Assembly: GCA_916048095.2 (NCBI GenBank)
Contig: OU696570.1
Span: 7,010,928-7,074,927, forward strand
Origin: Sacculina carcini
Lineage: Eukaryota; Arthropoda; Thecostraca; Sacculinidae
Direction: 5' to 3'
DNA: 64,000 nt
The translations under genes were made by a program, and so were the position numbers. Positions 37,575 through 47,345 of this stretch are shown piece after piece (positions within the stretch are counted from its first letter, which is position 1; every line of letters starts with the position of its first letter). The notes under the pieces are model-generated. The model searched no databases and was not told the origin of the DNA. It worked only from the letters and a program-made list of their open reading frames with translations.

Positions 37575-38366
37575 TCAAACTCCAAGCTTCCAGCCAGGCT
37601 GGGCGGATGTAAGGATTGGAGACTTGTCCAGCTTGTTGTTAAACGAAGGAGAATCACTTAGGGGCCTACCGAAGACGATTTGTGCGGGCGATATGTCGCA
37701 ATCGGGGTCAGGTGTATTTCGCAGCTGCAGGATGGCGCGGAGGAAACTGTCGTTGTTGAGCGTGCCTGTAGCACCGACATTGGACCGCAGTAGCCTCTTC
37801 GTGGTCTTCACTGCCACTACGGCACGACCATTTGAAGACGCATTGTAGGAAGATGAGACGCGATGCCGGACTTCCCATTTCCTCAGGAAGACCCGCGTGA
37901 CGGCCGCCGAGAATTCAGGACTTCCATCGCTCGACAGTTCCTCCGGCACCCCAAACGTAGCGAAACACGCCCGCAAATATTGGATGAGGCCGGCAGCACC
38001 GGCGCGAGACGATCCAGTTGGGCATCCAAACACTTCCGACCAGCCGGATAGACGATCGCCGATGACCAAATAGTGGTGTGCGGCGTAGTCAAAGTAATCG
38101 GCGTGCAATGACTCAAAAGGCATGGACGGCGGCGGGGCAGCTATTGAAGGTAAGCGGAGCAGTGATGGCGTGTTGCGGTTGCAATCGCCGCACGACGCGC
38201 GTACCGCGTGAATATCAGCGGTGATGCCTGACCAGAAAACCACGGCGCGTGCTCGCAGTTCCATCTGGGACGTGCCGTGATGGGCCGCGTGGAGGTTGGC
38301 CAAGACTGCATCTGGGAGGGACGGAGGGACTACGACGCGATCTTTGTAGAGGATGGCGCCGTCCAT
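37575..38366 (-). pseudogene. Gypsy integrase with catalytic Glu replaced by Val
   Basis: Open from 38366 to 37575. Zinc-binding HAAHHGTSQMELRARAVVFW with CGDCNR; catalytic Asp in ESLHADYFDY and in EELSSDGSPEF; then SSNGRAVVAVKTTKRLL, where relatives I know of read NGRAE. The Val in that place removes the third DDE residue, so even a continuous protein would not be active. The downstream tail continues in another frame. Confidence 0.76.
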
Positions 38367-38669
38367 GACGTAAAGATCGTTGCGATATTCCCAGAACGGA
38401 GCCGCATGGGGGCATCTCTGACTTCGTGTGGGAATCCTTCTGTGATAGTCTTCGCTAGGTCGCGCATGTAGTCGTCTGCTTGGATCTCTGCAACGATCTT
38501 AGACCATGAGATGGCCATGAAGTCCGATGCCCCGCGTCGGATATTGGCTGCGAGGGCGTGCTCCGTCTGGTCGGCGACGTACAGTTGGCTTACTTCTGCA
38601 GACGCTGATGGCTTACGCGACGTCCGCTGCCAAGTTGGTCTTCCCCGGCATATGACGGATCTGGAAATG

Positions 38670-39170
38670 TCAGGGCAGGGTGCACTGTTTCAGACGAAAC
38701 AGTCGACTGTTGGTGTTGGTGAGTTTTGGTGTTTCGTCTAGGATACGGTCGCCGAAGATTTTCGTCAGTGTCTTATGGTCCGTGACCACCATGAGATTAG
38801 AGCAGCCTTGGGTGAAAAATCGAGTCTGTTCAAGACTCCACGCGACCGCTAGTGCTTCGCCCTCAATGGGGGCGTACCGGGATTCTGCATTTGAGAGGAA
38901 CCGCGACACAGCCAGCAAGATACGCCATCCGTCAACGCAGCAGTCAGGCGTGTCTGATTTGCACCGACAGTGCTTCTGCAGCAAGAAGTACCCGATACCA
39001 TGAGCGGAACAGTCTGGCCGGAGACAGGTCGGTTTCTTCATGTCGAATATTCTTACACCCTCTTTGATAGCTGCGATAATCGCTGTTTTCGACGTCTGGA
39101 ATGCGACCTCTAAGTCCTGGTTCCAGAAGAAGTGATGCTTCGGACTTAGGAATGGCCGAAATGGAGCCAT
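38670..39170 (-). pseudogene. Gypsy RNase H domain
   Basis: Minus strand reads KEGVRIFDMKKPTCLRPDCS, GIGYFLLQKHCRCKSDTPDC, ESRYAPIEGEALAVAWSLEQ (catalytic Glu region) and LMVVTDHKTLTKIFGDRILD (catalytic Asp region). It follows the RT thumb in an overlapping frame, so the join needs a frame change near 39150. The domain removes RNA from the RNA-DNA hybrid during reverse transcription. Confidence 0.75.
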
Positions 39171-40452
39171 GTCTGAGTTGAGCGTAGTTACTCACTTGAG
39201 TGACTAGCCCGAACCAACTCCGAATGTCCGTCGTGGATATGGGTGTCAAAAACTCGCTGATTGCCTCGATATATTTGGGCAAAGGTTCCATGGAGTTGTT
39301 CGTGATGCCAAATCCAGCGAAGTCCACGTCGCGTCTAGCGAACTGGAACTTTGTCGGATTGAGGACAATCCCTGCGTTGCCGACGGTATTCAGGAAGTCG
39401 ATTGTGCGCCATCAATGTGCTTTCAAGTCTTCGTCATGGAAGATAGTGTCATCGACGCATCACCCCTTACGTTCGAAGTCGGCCAGGATGACGTCAAAGC
39501 GGCGATTATATCCGTTACCGGACGAAAGGAAGCCTTGTGAAGCTCGAGAGTAGCGCCATCTGCGAATGGTGTAATGAATGTGGTGAGATGTTCATCGGCG
39601 TCCCGCAATGGTGCCGAGTGATACTCGTTCCAGGCATCAGTCACCGTCTTCCATGTGTGGCCTGGTACTCTGCACGTAAGGGGGAACGGGGATTCGGCGG
39701 CAAAGGACTCTCGCCTGCAAATGCGGTGTAGCGGTGACAGGTACACGGTGCGACGAGGAGTGTCATCGTGTTTGCGAGTGACAACCATCCTGTGGCACCA
39801 AGATGATGGCTCACCATAGGGGACGCGTTCGACAACGCCGAGGGCTTCGTCACGCAGTAGATCCCGGTGTACTTGGTCCTGCCAGTGCATCGGTATCGGC
39901 GCGGCCGTATGGCAGGCTCGAGGCACGGCATCTTCATCCACATGAGTCTCCATCGGCGGTCCGTCCATCGTCGGCAGTAGGCGATGCGGACACGTGTTGA
40001 ACGGGACGCAGAGTAGCGTTCTAGAAGCCAGGCTTGCATTTTGCCGTTATTCTCTGGCTTGCGCGGAAACGGCAGACGCGTCGGGTGTTCCGGCGGGCGT
40101 TGACGTCGAGGACATGTGCAGCGATCGTTGGTGTCGTCAGCCGCCTGATGGTCGAAACTCCCGGTCTTGATTGTACTCGTGGATGGTCGTGCATGGGATG
40201 ACACAGTCGGGTCAGCGCCACCTATGGTGGGGAAGTAGGGTGGTAGTGCTGCAAGTGCGAGCAGTGTGTCATGGGACATGAAAAATATGTGTACATCATG
40301 GCTGACATGTATCATGGCCCGACAGGTCCTTTGTTTAACCTCGGGGTCCCGACCCTCAATCACCACCCGTTCAGTGAATGATGTCCTAGCCGAAATGCAG
40401 ACTCTTGCCATTATCCCCGTTTCCCGAGGGTTAAAGCGCGTTGAGTCAGTCA
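38944..40452 (-). pseudogene. Gypsy protease remnant and reverse transcriptase, frameshifted
   Basis: Minus strand, upper end: SHDVHIFFMSHDTLLALAAL (end of protease-like region), RPEN-type linker around LPFPRKPENNGKMQAWLLER, then 39423-39968: GPPMETHVDEDAVPRACHTA, GVVERVPYGEPSSWCHRMVV and ITPFADGATLELHKASF. Below 39420 the thumb continues as DFAGFGITNNSMEPLPKYIE (38944-39327). Between them the palm has ASMTLSSMTKT where the catalytic IDD-box is expected in a neighbouring frame. The wording follows a well-spread animal Gypsy lineage. At least three frame breaks are seen. Confidence 0.68.
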
Positions 40453-40454
40453 GT

Positions 40455-41060
40455 ATGCACCAGGATGGTGATGAAGTTTTCAGGTCTTTTGCGGCCCGAG
40501 TCAGAGGAAGAGCAGAAACTTGCGACTCCCATGTCGTGCATACGTGCATCTGTGGGCGTGTACATCATATTGACTGCACTGACTCAACCATCCGTGATGT
40601 GTTACTGGCTGGCATAGCTGATACGGAAATCCGACGTGAAGCACTGGGCATAGAAGCCACCCAACTCAAGTCGGCAAATGATGTCATTGGATTTAAATTC
40701 GTCTGAATGTCGTGAGATGGCCAGGAACGCGCTTCCACTAGCAAGCCATTCTGCAATCTCATCATTCAAACGTGGGACGAAAACCCCCACGCAAGAGCGA
40801 ACAGCGCCGACATGGGCACCTTCCCCTGCAGAACAACACAATAAAGCCACCCGCCCAGACTACAGCTGTCAATTCTTGGTGTATGCTCAAACACCACGGG
40901 GCTGGAACCGGAAACCGCACACACATTGCAAGGAGTGCTATTTAGCCAGCCGGCGTCGTGGTCGTAATAGAAACAGTCCAACCACCTCGAACTCCAATAC
41001 TGTTGACTGTGGTGAAATTGCTCAGGTGACTTCAAACACCCGCACTAAGCACAATTTGTA
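40455..41060 (+). pseudogene. Gypsy Gag fragment, opposite in strand to its pol
   Basis: The plus strand reads HQDGDEVFRSFAARVRGRAE, CICGRVHHIDCTDSTIRDVL, LAGIADTEIRREALGIEATQ and then, after a frame change near 40690, EMARNALPLASHSAISSFKR and PRGWNRKPHTHCKECYLASR. These are successive parts of the Gag that goes with the Pol lineage found on the minus strand from 40450 downward. The N-terminal part is missing. The plus-strand frame upstream of about 40452 is only a shadow of protease-side sequence. Confidence 0.68.
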
Positions 41061-41095
41061 ATAACAACGCGTATCGCCCGTACGAGTGAAACGCC

Positions 41096-42071
41096 TGTGG
41101 CGTTTGGGTTGCCACGGAACGACACATGTTAACAATGTGAGTGCTTTGGACCGATTGTGTTTACAAGCACAGACACAACCGGGCAGGACGATCGGACACA
41201 CGTACAAACAAGCTCACGCACACATGGTCCTACAATACATACACAATGACACGGAAAAACATGACACACAGACATACAGACAAACAGGCGCACACAGAGC
41301 TGGTAGGGCTGGGAGGTGGCGCGAAACGGAAGTTGTGTCGCACCACGCGGCTCTCCCACCAGAAGCGGAGCGGTATTTTCGCAAACAGCGTAATATGCTG
41401 GCGTGTCATACTGCACTGCAGCACGAGGCCAAGTGAATTTGCAGCAATATAGTCGACCTCGTGCTGCGCAGCCGGTAGCGAACTTCGGATGTGATTGCAG
41501 AAACTGTATACATCAAGAAGACGAGGCAATATTCTTGTTATCTTCTGGCTGTGCAGACGTTTGCTTGTTGGCGGTTTTACGTCCGGCGTCCGTAGGAGAA
41601 AATTGACGGAGTACGGCACCGGACGGAGTCGGTCCTGGATGGTGTGATGCTGGTGCGTCTGATCAGCAACTGATGGTGCCTCGCTCTTAGCGAAACACAT
41701 AAGGCTGCGACACAGACGGATAGGCGATGCGCAGGCAGACGAAATGCAACAGATGAGGCGCAGATGAATTGTCAAAATAATTACACTTAGCATCACACCA
41801 TCCTCACTCGGGGCACCAGTGTGGCGTTTGGGTTGCCACGGAACTACACATGTTAACAATGTGAGTGCTTTGGACCGACTGTATTTACAAGCACAGGCAT
41901 AACAGGACAGGACGATCGGACACACGTACAAACAAGCTCACGCACACATGGTCCTACAATACATACACAATGACACGGACAAACATGACATACAGCCATA
42001 CACACAAACAGGCGCACACAGAGCTGGTAGGGTTGGGAGGTGGCGCGAGACGGAAGTTGTGTCGCACCACA
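41096..42071 (-). mobile_element. Mini LTR retrotransposon (TRIM-like), 976 bp
   Basis: Two direct repeats of 252 bp (41096-41347 and 41820-42071) begin TGTGGCG and end CACCAC(A/G), with TGTGG/CCACA terminal inverted repeats. They differ at roughly 15 positions by eye. On the minus strand, CTGGTGCCCCGAGTGAGG directly follows the upper LTR as a primer-binding site. The flanks share CGCC (41092-41095, 42072-42075), or ACGCC if the last A belongs to the duplication. The 472-bp interior has one open minus-strand stretch starting MCFAKSEAPSVADQTHQHHT, unlike any enzyme, so the element is non-autonomous. Confidence 0.78.
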
Positions 42072-42119
42072 CGCCCGTAATCGATGACGTCATACTTTCG
42101 TGAAAGGACCTGTAGTCTA

Positions 42120-43005
42120 GGTGGCATTGGCTAAGCCAATTGTTGGCCAAGCCAATCGTTGGCTTGGTCAACAATTGTCCCGAAAACCGTATTTGAACAT
42201 GTTCAACTTTTCAAGCCAATTGGCCTGCATTTCAGCCGCTTGCCTCAAGAGGGCGCTACGTTGCCGTGCAACGTAGCGCCCTCTTGAACGTAGTACGTCG
42301 GTGTGGTTTATTTCGCTCTCCTGACTATACCATTTTAATTTTGATTTAATCCAGGTGTATTCTTGAATTGACAGATCATAAATATATTCTGATCGTATAA
42401 TATGCATATGTATGAACGCGCACTGTCACGCTGAAAATGACAGAATACTCGCGCAAGGCAAATATTCGATCCTTCGTTTTTCACCACATGGCGCTGAAGC
42501 AACGGGTGCAGTGAAATCAACTCAGTTTGAGGGATTGTGATGTGTTGTATGTTCTTGTGTTCGTTTTATTGTGATATTTTTATCACGATGAGGTGAAATC
42601 TGTAATATAATATTTGTATAATGTATGTTAATGTTTCATACATTACGAGATTAAATTTTTATAAATATATATATATAAGTAAAATATAAAAATGATGTAG
42701 AATATGTTTACATATGCATATTATACGATCATAACATATTTATGATCTGTACATTCAAGAATACACCTGGATTAAATCAAAATTATAATGGTATAGTCAA
42801 GAGAGCGAAATAAACCACACCGACGTATTCTGTGCCACATCTATTAGCTTGGACAATCACTGGCCTCGTGTGACCACTCGCAAGCCAATTGTTGGCCAAG
42901 CCAATTGTTGGCCTAGCCAACGATTGTCCGCTACAAGCTAAGAGTTGGCTAGGACAATCGTTGGCTTGGCCAACAATTGGCCTCGTGTGACCACGGCTTT
43001 AGTGT
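42120..43005. mobile_element. Foldback-type element with long inverted repeat
   Basis: 42294-42413 and 42709-42827 are inverted copies of each other (about 120 bp, roughly 93% by eye), around a 295-bp AT-rich centre. Outside both arms lie several copies of the self-complementary motif GCCAAYNRTTGGC (42127-42175 on the left, 42888-42990 on the right), and on the right GGCCTCGTGTGACCAC occurs twice. 42245-42287 is a perfect 20-bp-arm palindrome. No ORF. Termini and target duplication are not resolved. Confidence 0.6.
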
Positions 43006-43072
43006 AAGGGTCTGTCAGTGAATTTGTCGCTGAACCTTGCTTCAGCGATAGAGCAAGCAAGAGTGCTGGAGA

Positions 43073-43398
43073 TGGCACGAAAACAATCAGCCTGCTATGT
43101 AGACGATTCTATGACGGCTGCAGCTTCTACGCAACACACACGTGTTGATGACAAAAATGTTGACAAAGTGAGTGTTGTTTCTGATTGACAGGAGTACGCC
43201 ATGCCTGCACAAAATCGCAAATGCTCCTTTTGTGGTGGGCGCATTCCCCCTCGGTCGATATGTCCAGCGCGAAACGCAGCGAATGCCAAATGCCATAAAA
43301 TTGGTCATTACGTTGGCGTGTGTAGGCCACAAAAAGGAGGGCGTTCCAATGCTCACCGACTTCCGCAGCGACAACAACAACCAATGTTGGAACCATGA
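43073..43398 (+). pseudogene. Gag zinc-knuckle fragment of a Mag-like Gypsy element
   Basis: The plus strand reads MARKQSACYVDDSMT, a stop near 43190, then CSFCGGRIPPRSICPARNAA and CHKIGHYVGVCR. This is the linked knuckle pattern also seen at 12720-12830, so it probably comes from the same lineage as the elements in the K2P intron. Nothing of Pol follows; the SINE at 43412 begins right after. Confidence 0.6.
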
Positions 43399-43411
43399 CG
43401 GCCGCAACATC

Positions 43412-43740
43412 GTTAAAGGTTAAATGTTAAAGGCCTAAGTGACAGCTGCTTCACGGGAATAAACTGGAGCTTATGAACACAGGTGTGTCCCGTGCAGTTC
43501 GCTGCCACCGTAGAACCAATCCTTTCCGCGATATGGCCCACAAGGACGGAATACGTATTAGAGAGGGTCACCACCCCAGAATGCCTGGCACAACACATGA
43601 CTGACATCTGGTACCATCATTCTACTGCTGGGTGGACAGGGATTGTTAGATTATATATTTCGCACAATGAAATTATCCGCCGGGATTCGAAATTCATACC
43701 TCCCGCTTAGTGATAGCAAAGTTTATCAGTAACAAACAGC
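43412..43740 (-). mobile_element. tRNA-derived SINE, copy 3, minus strand, more diverged
   Basis: Complement of the SINE family: the tail of TTTAACC-type repeats is at 43412-43435, then the body, and the tRNA-like head with GAATCCCGGCGGA and AAGCGGGAGGT near 43675-43715. The head is altered in box A and in the anticodon loop compared with the copy at 59155, so it may be an older insertion. Confidence 0.72.
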
Positions 43741-43871
43741 TCACAACTATGAAACCCTTGTAGCGAGTATGTTGCTAGCTTTTTGTGACCTTGGATAAAA
43801 CATGAATGGCAAACTCCATTACTCGTGCAGCCATCTTGATATATTTCCTAATCATCTATGAGATGTAAGTG

Positions 43872-44346
43872 TGTAGCGCCTGCGTCGCCTTGATTTTATT
43901 ATATTTTCTTTGGTCTTACTTCGCGCGTTATTCGAAATTGTTTATTATTCATTTGTTTCCTTTTCCTCGTTTTTCCAGTATTAATTCCTTTCCACCCAAA
44001 ACATTAATATTCTTGTGGGGCCGAATTTGAATCTCTTGTTATTAATTTAGGTTTCGCTGCAGGGTTTCCGGGCGTACATTGTTTATATATTGGTTCAGTT
44101 TGTGATCTTAATTATCTCTCTAATCTTCTATGGTTTATTCAATTTATCGCTGTATTATTTATTTCATGATGTTTTGTTATGTTGTTCTTTGTTCCATTGC
44201 CCTGGGTCAATGACCTGTACGCTGATTGGTCAAAATTTAGCTCCGCCGTGACCCAGGGTATAAAAAGGATGACTATACAGGAAACGGCCTTAGTCGCAAC
44301 CGACCACTCACGAGTCTTTTTACTTGTGACAACCAAACCCGCCGTA
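43872..44346 (+). repeat. 5' LTR of the long CsRn1-type element
   Basis: 475 bp. CCCTGGGTCA...TGACCCAGGGTATAAAAAGG inside (44203-44268) is an inverted repeat leading into a TATAAAA box, the likely promoter. Confidence 0.9.
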
Positions 44347-44579
44347 GTGGTGACCCCGACGTTCCACGTGAGTCCTTTTCATTTTTCCGTTGTTCTGCCA
44401 TCTCCTAGTCTGTTCCGTAGCCGTTTTTTCATCATTAGATTTTCATTTGATCCTCGGTATATATTTTTCATTGCCTGTGGTGACAAACATTCCTTCTCCG
44501 TCGTTCTCTTCGGTCATACGTCACTTTCGTTTGTCATTTGTTATATCCTTTTGTTTTTTCATTCACCTGTTCCGTCATT

Positions 44580-45458
44580 ATGAACGAGAACCAAGTCCCG
44601 GTAAGCCCTCCAGACGAATCGGATGTTAACCGTGTTTCCGTCAAGGCGCCAGGCTTCATGGAAGGCGCGGTTGACGGATGGTTCGTCATTATGGAGGCAC
44701 AATTTCATCTCCAGCGGATTACCTCCGAGGTTACCCAATTCTATATTGTTATTTCATCGCTCCCACCGAATGTCGTCCGGCGGATATCGCTATCCTGCAT
44801 GCAGTAAAAGACCTACACAACTCTTAAAGAGGAAGTGGTCCGACTCTTCGAAAAGAATAAGTCCGAGCTCTTTGAGGAACTACTGTCGCAGCAGCCTCTG
44901 GCCGGTCGCCCATCCGACGTACTGAGTGAGCTGCAAGCGATCGCAACCCGGGCTGGCGCGTCGGACGAACTGGTGAGACACAAGTTCATCAAATCTCTGC
45001 CGGGGGCCGTCGGTACCGTCGTGGCGGCGCTGAAAGATCTGTCTCATTCCCAGGCAGCTAAACTTGCTGATGAGCTGCTGCCCATCGCCAGCAATGTTCC
45101 ATGTCTGTCCGTGCCAGCCGTTCCTTCACCGAGACAACGGATGGATCCACGCAGTTTTAACAATGTGTCGGGAACGACTCCGCCGACGCTGCAGCCTTTT
45201 CACCAGGGACAGAGGCCACAGGTATGCCGCGCTCACATATTTTATGGTGTACATGCCCGCACGTGTAAGCCATGGTGTCAGTGGCCCAGAAAATCTCCAA
45301 ACTTGCGGATGCAGCCGTCTTCCAGATCGTCGTCACCGGCACCGGCTGCATGTTCGCGAGCGCCATCGCCGTCGCAATCGCTGCCGGAAAACTATGCCGG
45401 CAGGCCATGGCTGCTGCACCGAATGGTCTGCCGCTTCTCACAGTCGCAGCTCGTGTAG
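44580..45458 (+). pseudogene. Gag of the long CsRn1-type element, one in-frame stop
   Basis: From ATG 44580: SVKAPGFMEGAVDGWFVIME and SSLPPNVVRRISLSCMQ, then TAA at 44805-44807, after which the same frame continues (KTYTTLKEEVVRLFEKNKSE) to 45458. The C-terminal part has CRAHIFYGVHARTCKPWC, the same Cys-His-Cys-Cys motif as the other CsRn1-type copy. The single stop is the only defect visible in Gag. The pol frame starts inside it, one base back. Confidence 0.82.
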
Positions 45459-46930
45459 GCACCAACTGGCTCAACTTCGTTGTTGACACTGGCGCCGGAG
45501 TGTCTATCATCCCGTACAAGGTGGTATCGTCTTCTTCACTGCAGCCAACTTATGTGCGACTCTCGACTGCCACCGGTCAACCCATGTCAGTACATGGCGA
45601 AGTCCGGCTGAGCGTCGTACTGCACAAACTTCGGCGCACCTTCTCGTGGACGTTTGTCGTCACGGACGCTGTGGTGCCGCTGCTCGGTCATGATTTCCTG
45701 AGTCATTTCAGGCTGGTCGTAGACTGCCATCAGGGCTGTATTGGTGACACCACCACGTCACTGCGGGTGCCAGCCAAAGCCAGCGGTGAGCTTCCTGTTG
45801 GGCTGGTGGTCAATGATCTCAGCCATCTTCCAGCCGTTGTTCGTCAACTCCTGGCCTCACATCCAGCTCTACTCGCGTCCCGGTCTCCACGCGACGTCGT
45901 GATGCCTGTACGTCACACCATAGACACCGGCAGTGCCGCGCCAGTGTTCGCCCGTCCTCGTCGCCTGACGCCTGAAAAGGAAAAAGCCGCGAAGGCCGTC
46001 TTTGATGACCTCATGCAGGCTGGCGTCGTCCGTCGCTCCAACTCGCCGTGGGCTTCTCCGCTCCACATGGTCGCCAAGAAGACATCAGGCGAGTGGCGCA
46101 TCACGGGTGACTACCGAACGCTCAACGTCAAGACAGTGCCCGACCGATTCCCGATACCTCACATCCAGGATCTGTCGGCGCATCTGGACGGCATGAAGGT
46201 GTTCTCAAAATTAGACCTGCTCCAGGCGTATCACCAGTTGCCGATGAGTGATGTAGACATCGCTAAAACGGCGGTTGTTACGCCCTTCGGCCTATTCGAG
46301 TACCCGTTCATGCCATTGGGCCTGCGGAACGCCTGCGCCACTTTCCAGCGCCTCATGAACACCATTCTCGCCGACTTGAAGTGTACCTTCGTGTACCTCG
46401 ACGACGTGCTCGTGTTTTCCGCTGATGCAGAGCAGCACGCCCGCGACCTGGCTGACGTGTTTGAAGTGTTCGAGATGTTCGGTCTGCGCTTGTCTCTTGG
46501 CAAGTGCTCCTTCATGCAAAACAGCCTGGACTTTCTTGGACATCGTATCACTTCTGACGGCGTTCGTCCACCAACCGACAAGGTCGCCGCCATCTCGGAC
46601 TTTCCGCAGCCGAGCGACTCTGCATCTCTCCGACGCTTTCTCGGCATGGTCGGGTTCTACCGGAGGATGATCCCCGGCTTCGCCAACATTGTTCATCCGC
46701 TGTCGGAGCGGACCAGACTCGAACCAAATGCCAAGAAGCTGGATCTCAGCGAGAGAGAGCAGGCCGCCTTCAATGACGTCAAACAGGCGCTGCAGAACGC
46801 CTGCACACTGCCGCACCCGCAGCTGGACTGTGCACATCTCCAATTAGTAACCGACTGCTCTTTGACGGCAGCGGGTGCCGCTCTTCACCAGATGGTGGAC
46901 GGCGCACCACAGCCAATATCTTTTTTTTTC
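45272..46930 (+). pseudogene. Pol of the long CsRn1-type element: protease, RT, start of RNase H
   Basis: Minus-1 frame relative to Gag, overlapping by about 187 bases. Protease VVDTGAGVSIIP; RT with RRSNSPWASPLHMVAKKTSG, VFSKLDLLQAYHQLPMSDVD, MPLGLRNACATFQRLMNTIL and FVYLDDVLVFSA (YLDD intact); thumb and connection (FLGHRITSDGVRPPTDKVAA, FLGMVGFYRRMIPGFANIVH); RNase H start LVTDCSLTAAGAALHQMVDG. In the T-run at 46920-46929 the frame shifts and the original frame goes on as unrelated residues to 47083. RT and protease look intact. Confidence 0.85.
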
Positions 46931-47345
46931 AAAGAAGTTGTCCGCTGCACAACAGAAATACTCAGTCTACGACCGAGAGCTGCTGGCGGCGTATTACGCG
47001 GTCGTGCACTTCCGGCACTGCTTGGAGGGTCGATCGGTGACTCTGTTGACGGACCACAATCCACTAGTGTCGGCTTTCACTAGCCCGAAGGTGGCCAAAT
47101 CGGACCGTCAGCAGAGACACTGGTCGTACATCACCGAGTATGTGTCGGATGTGCAGCACATCAAGGGTGCCGACAACATGGTGGCCGACTGTCTCTCGCG
47201 CAGCGCTTACGCCGTCCAGGTAGATGTTTACGACCTGCCAGGTATAGCTCGAGTACAAGCTGAAGACCCAGAGACGAAGGCTGCTGCCACCTCATTGAAC
47301 CATTCAATACGTCTGGAGACCAACCTATTATGTGCGACACGGCAA
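46930..47345 (+). pseudogene. RNase H, second part, of the long CsRn1-type element
   Basis: Continues in a different frame (46875-47441): FFSKKLSAAQQKYSVYDREL (catalytic Glu region), LLTDHNPLVSAF (catalytic Asp), YVSDVQHIKGADNMVADCLS. Needed because of a one-base insertion in the T-run near 46925. Another shift near 47340 restores the original frame for integrase. Confidence 0.8.

Larger units (their letters stand above)
36700..40452 (-). mobile_element. Ty3/Gypsy pol on the minus strand, missing its 5' end
   Basis: On the minus strand from about 40450: part of protease, RT, RNase H, integrase, and a repeat-rich C-tail ending at 36917. The polypurine tract AACTGGGGGGA (complement of 36889-36899) is followed by TGTCCAGTATTTCCG at 36888, the likely start of the 3' LTR, which runs into AT-rich repeats at about 36780. 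The matching 5' LTR is not seen. Gag of the same type lies next to it in the opposite orientation (40455-41060). Confidence 0.78.

Noticed and set aside
40266..40454. First part of the plus-strand 146-codon ORF as Gag
   Set aside because: Only the part after about 40455 has Gag wording; before that, the minus strand reads as protease-side Pol.
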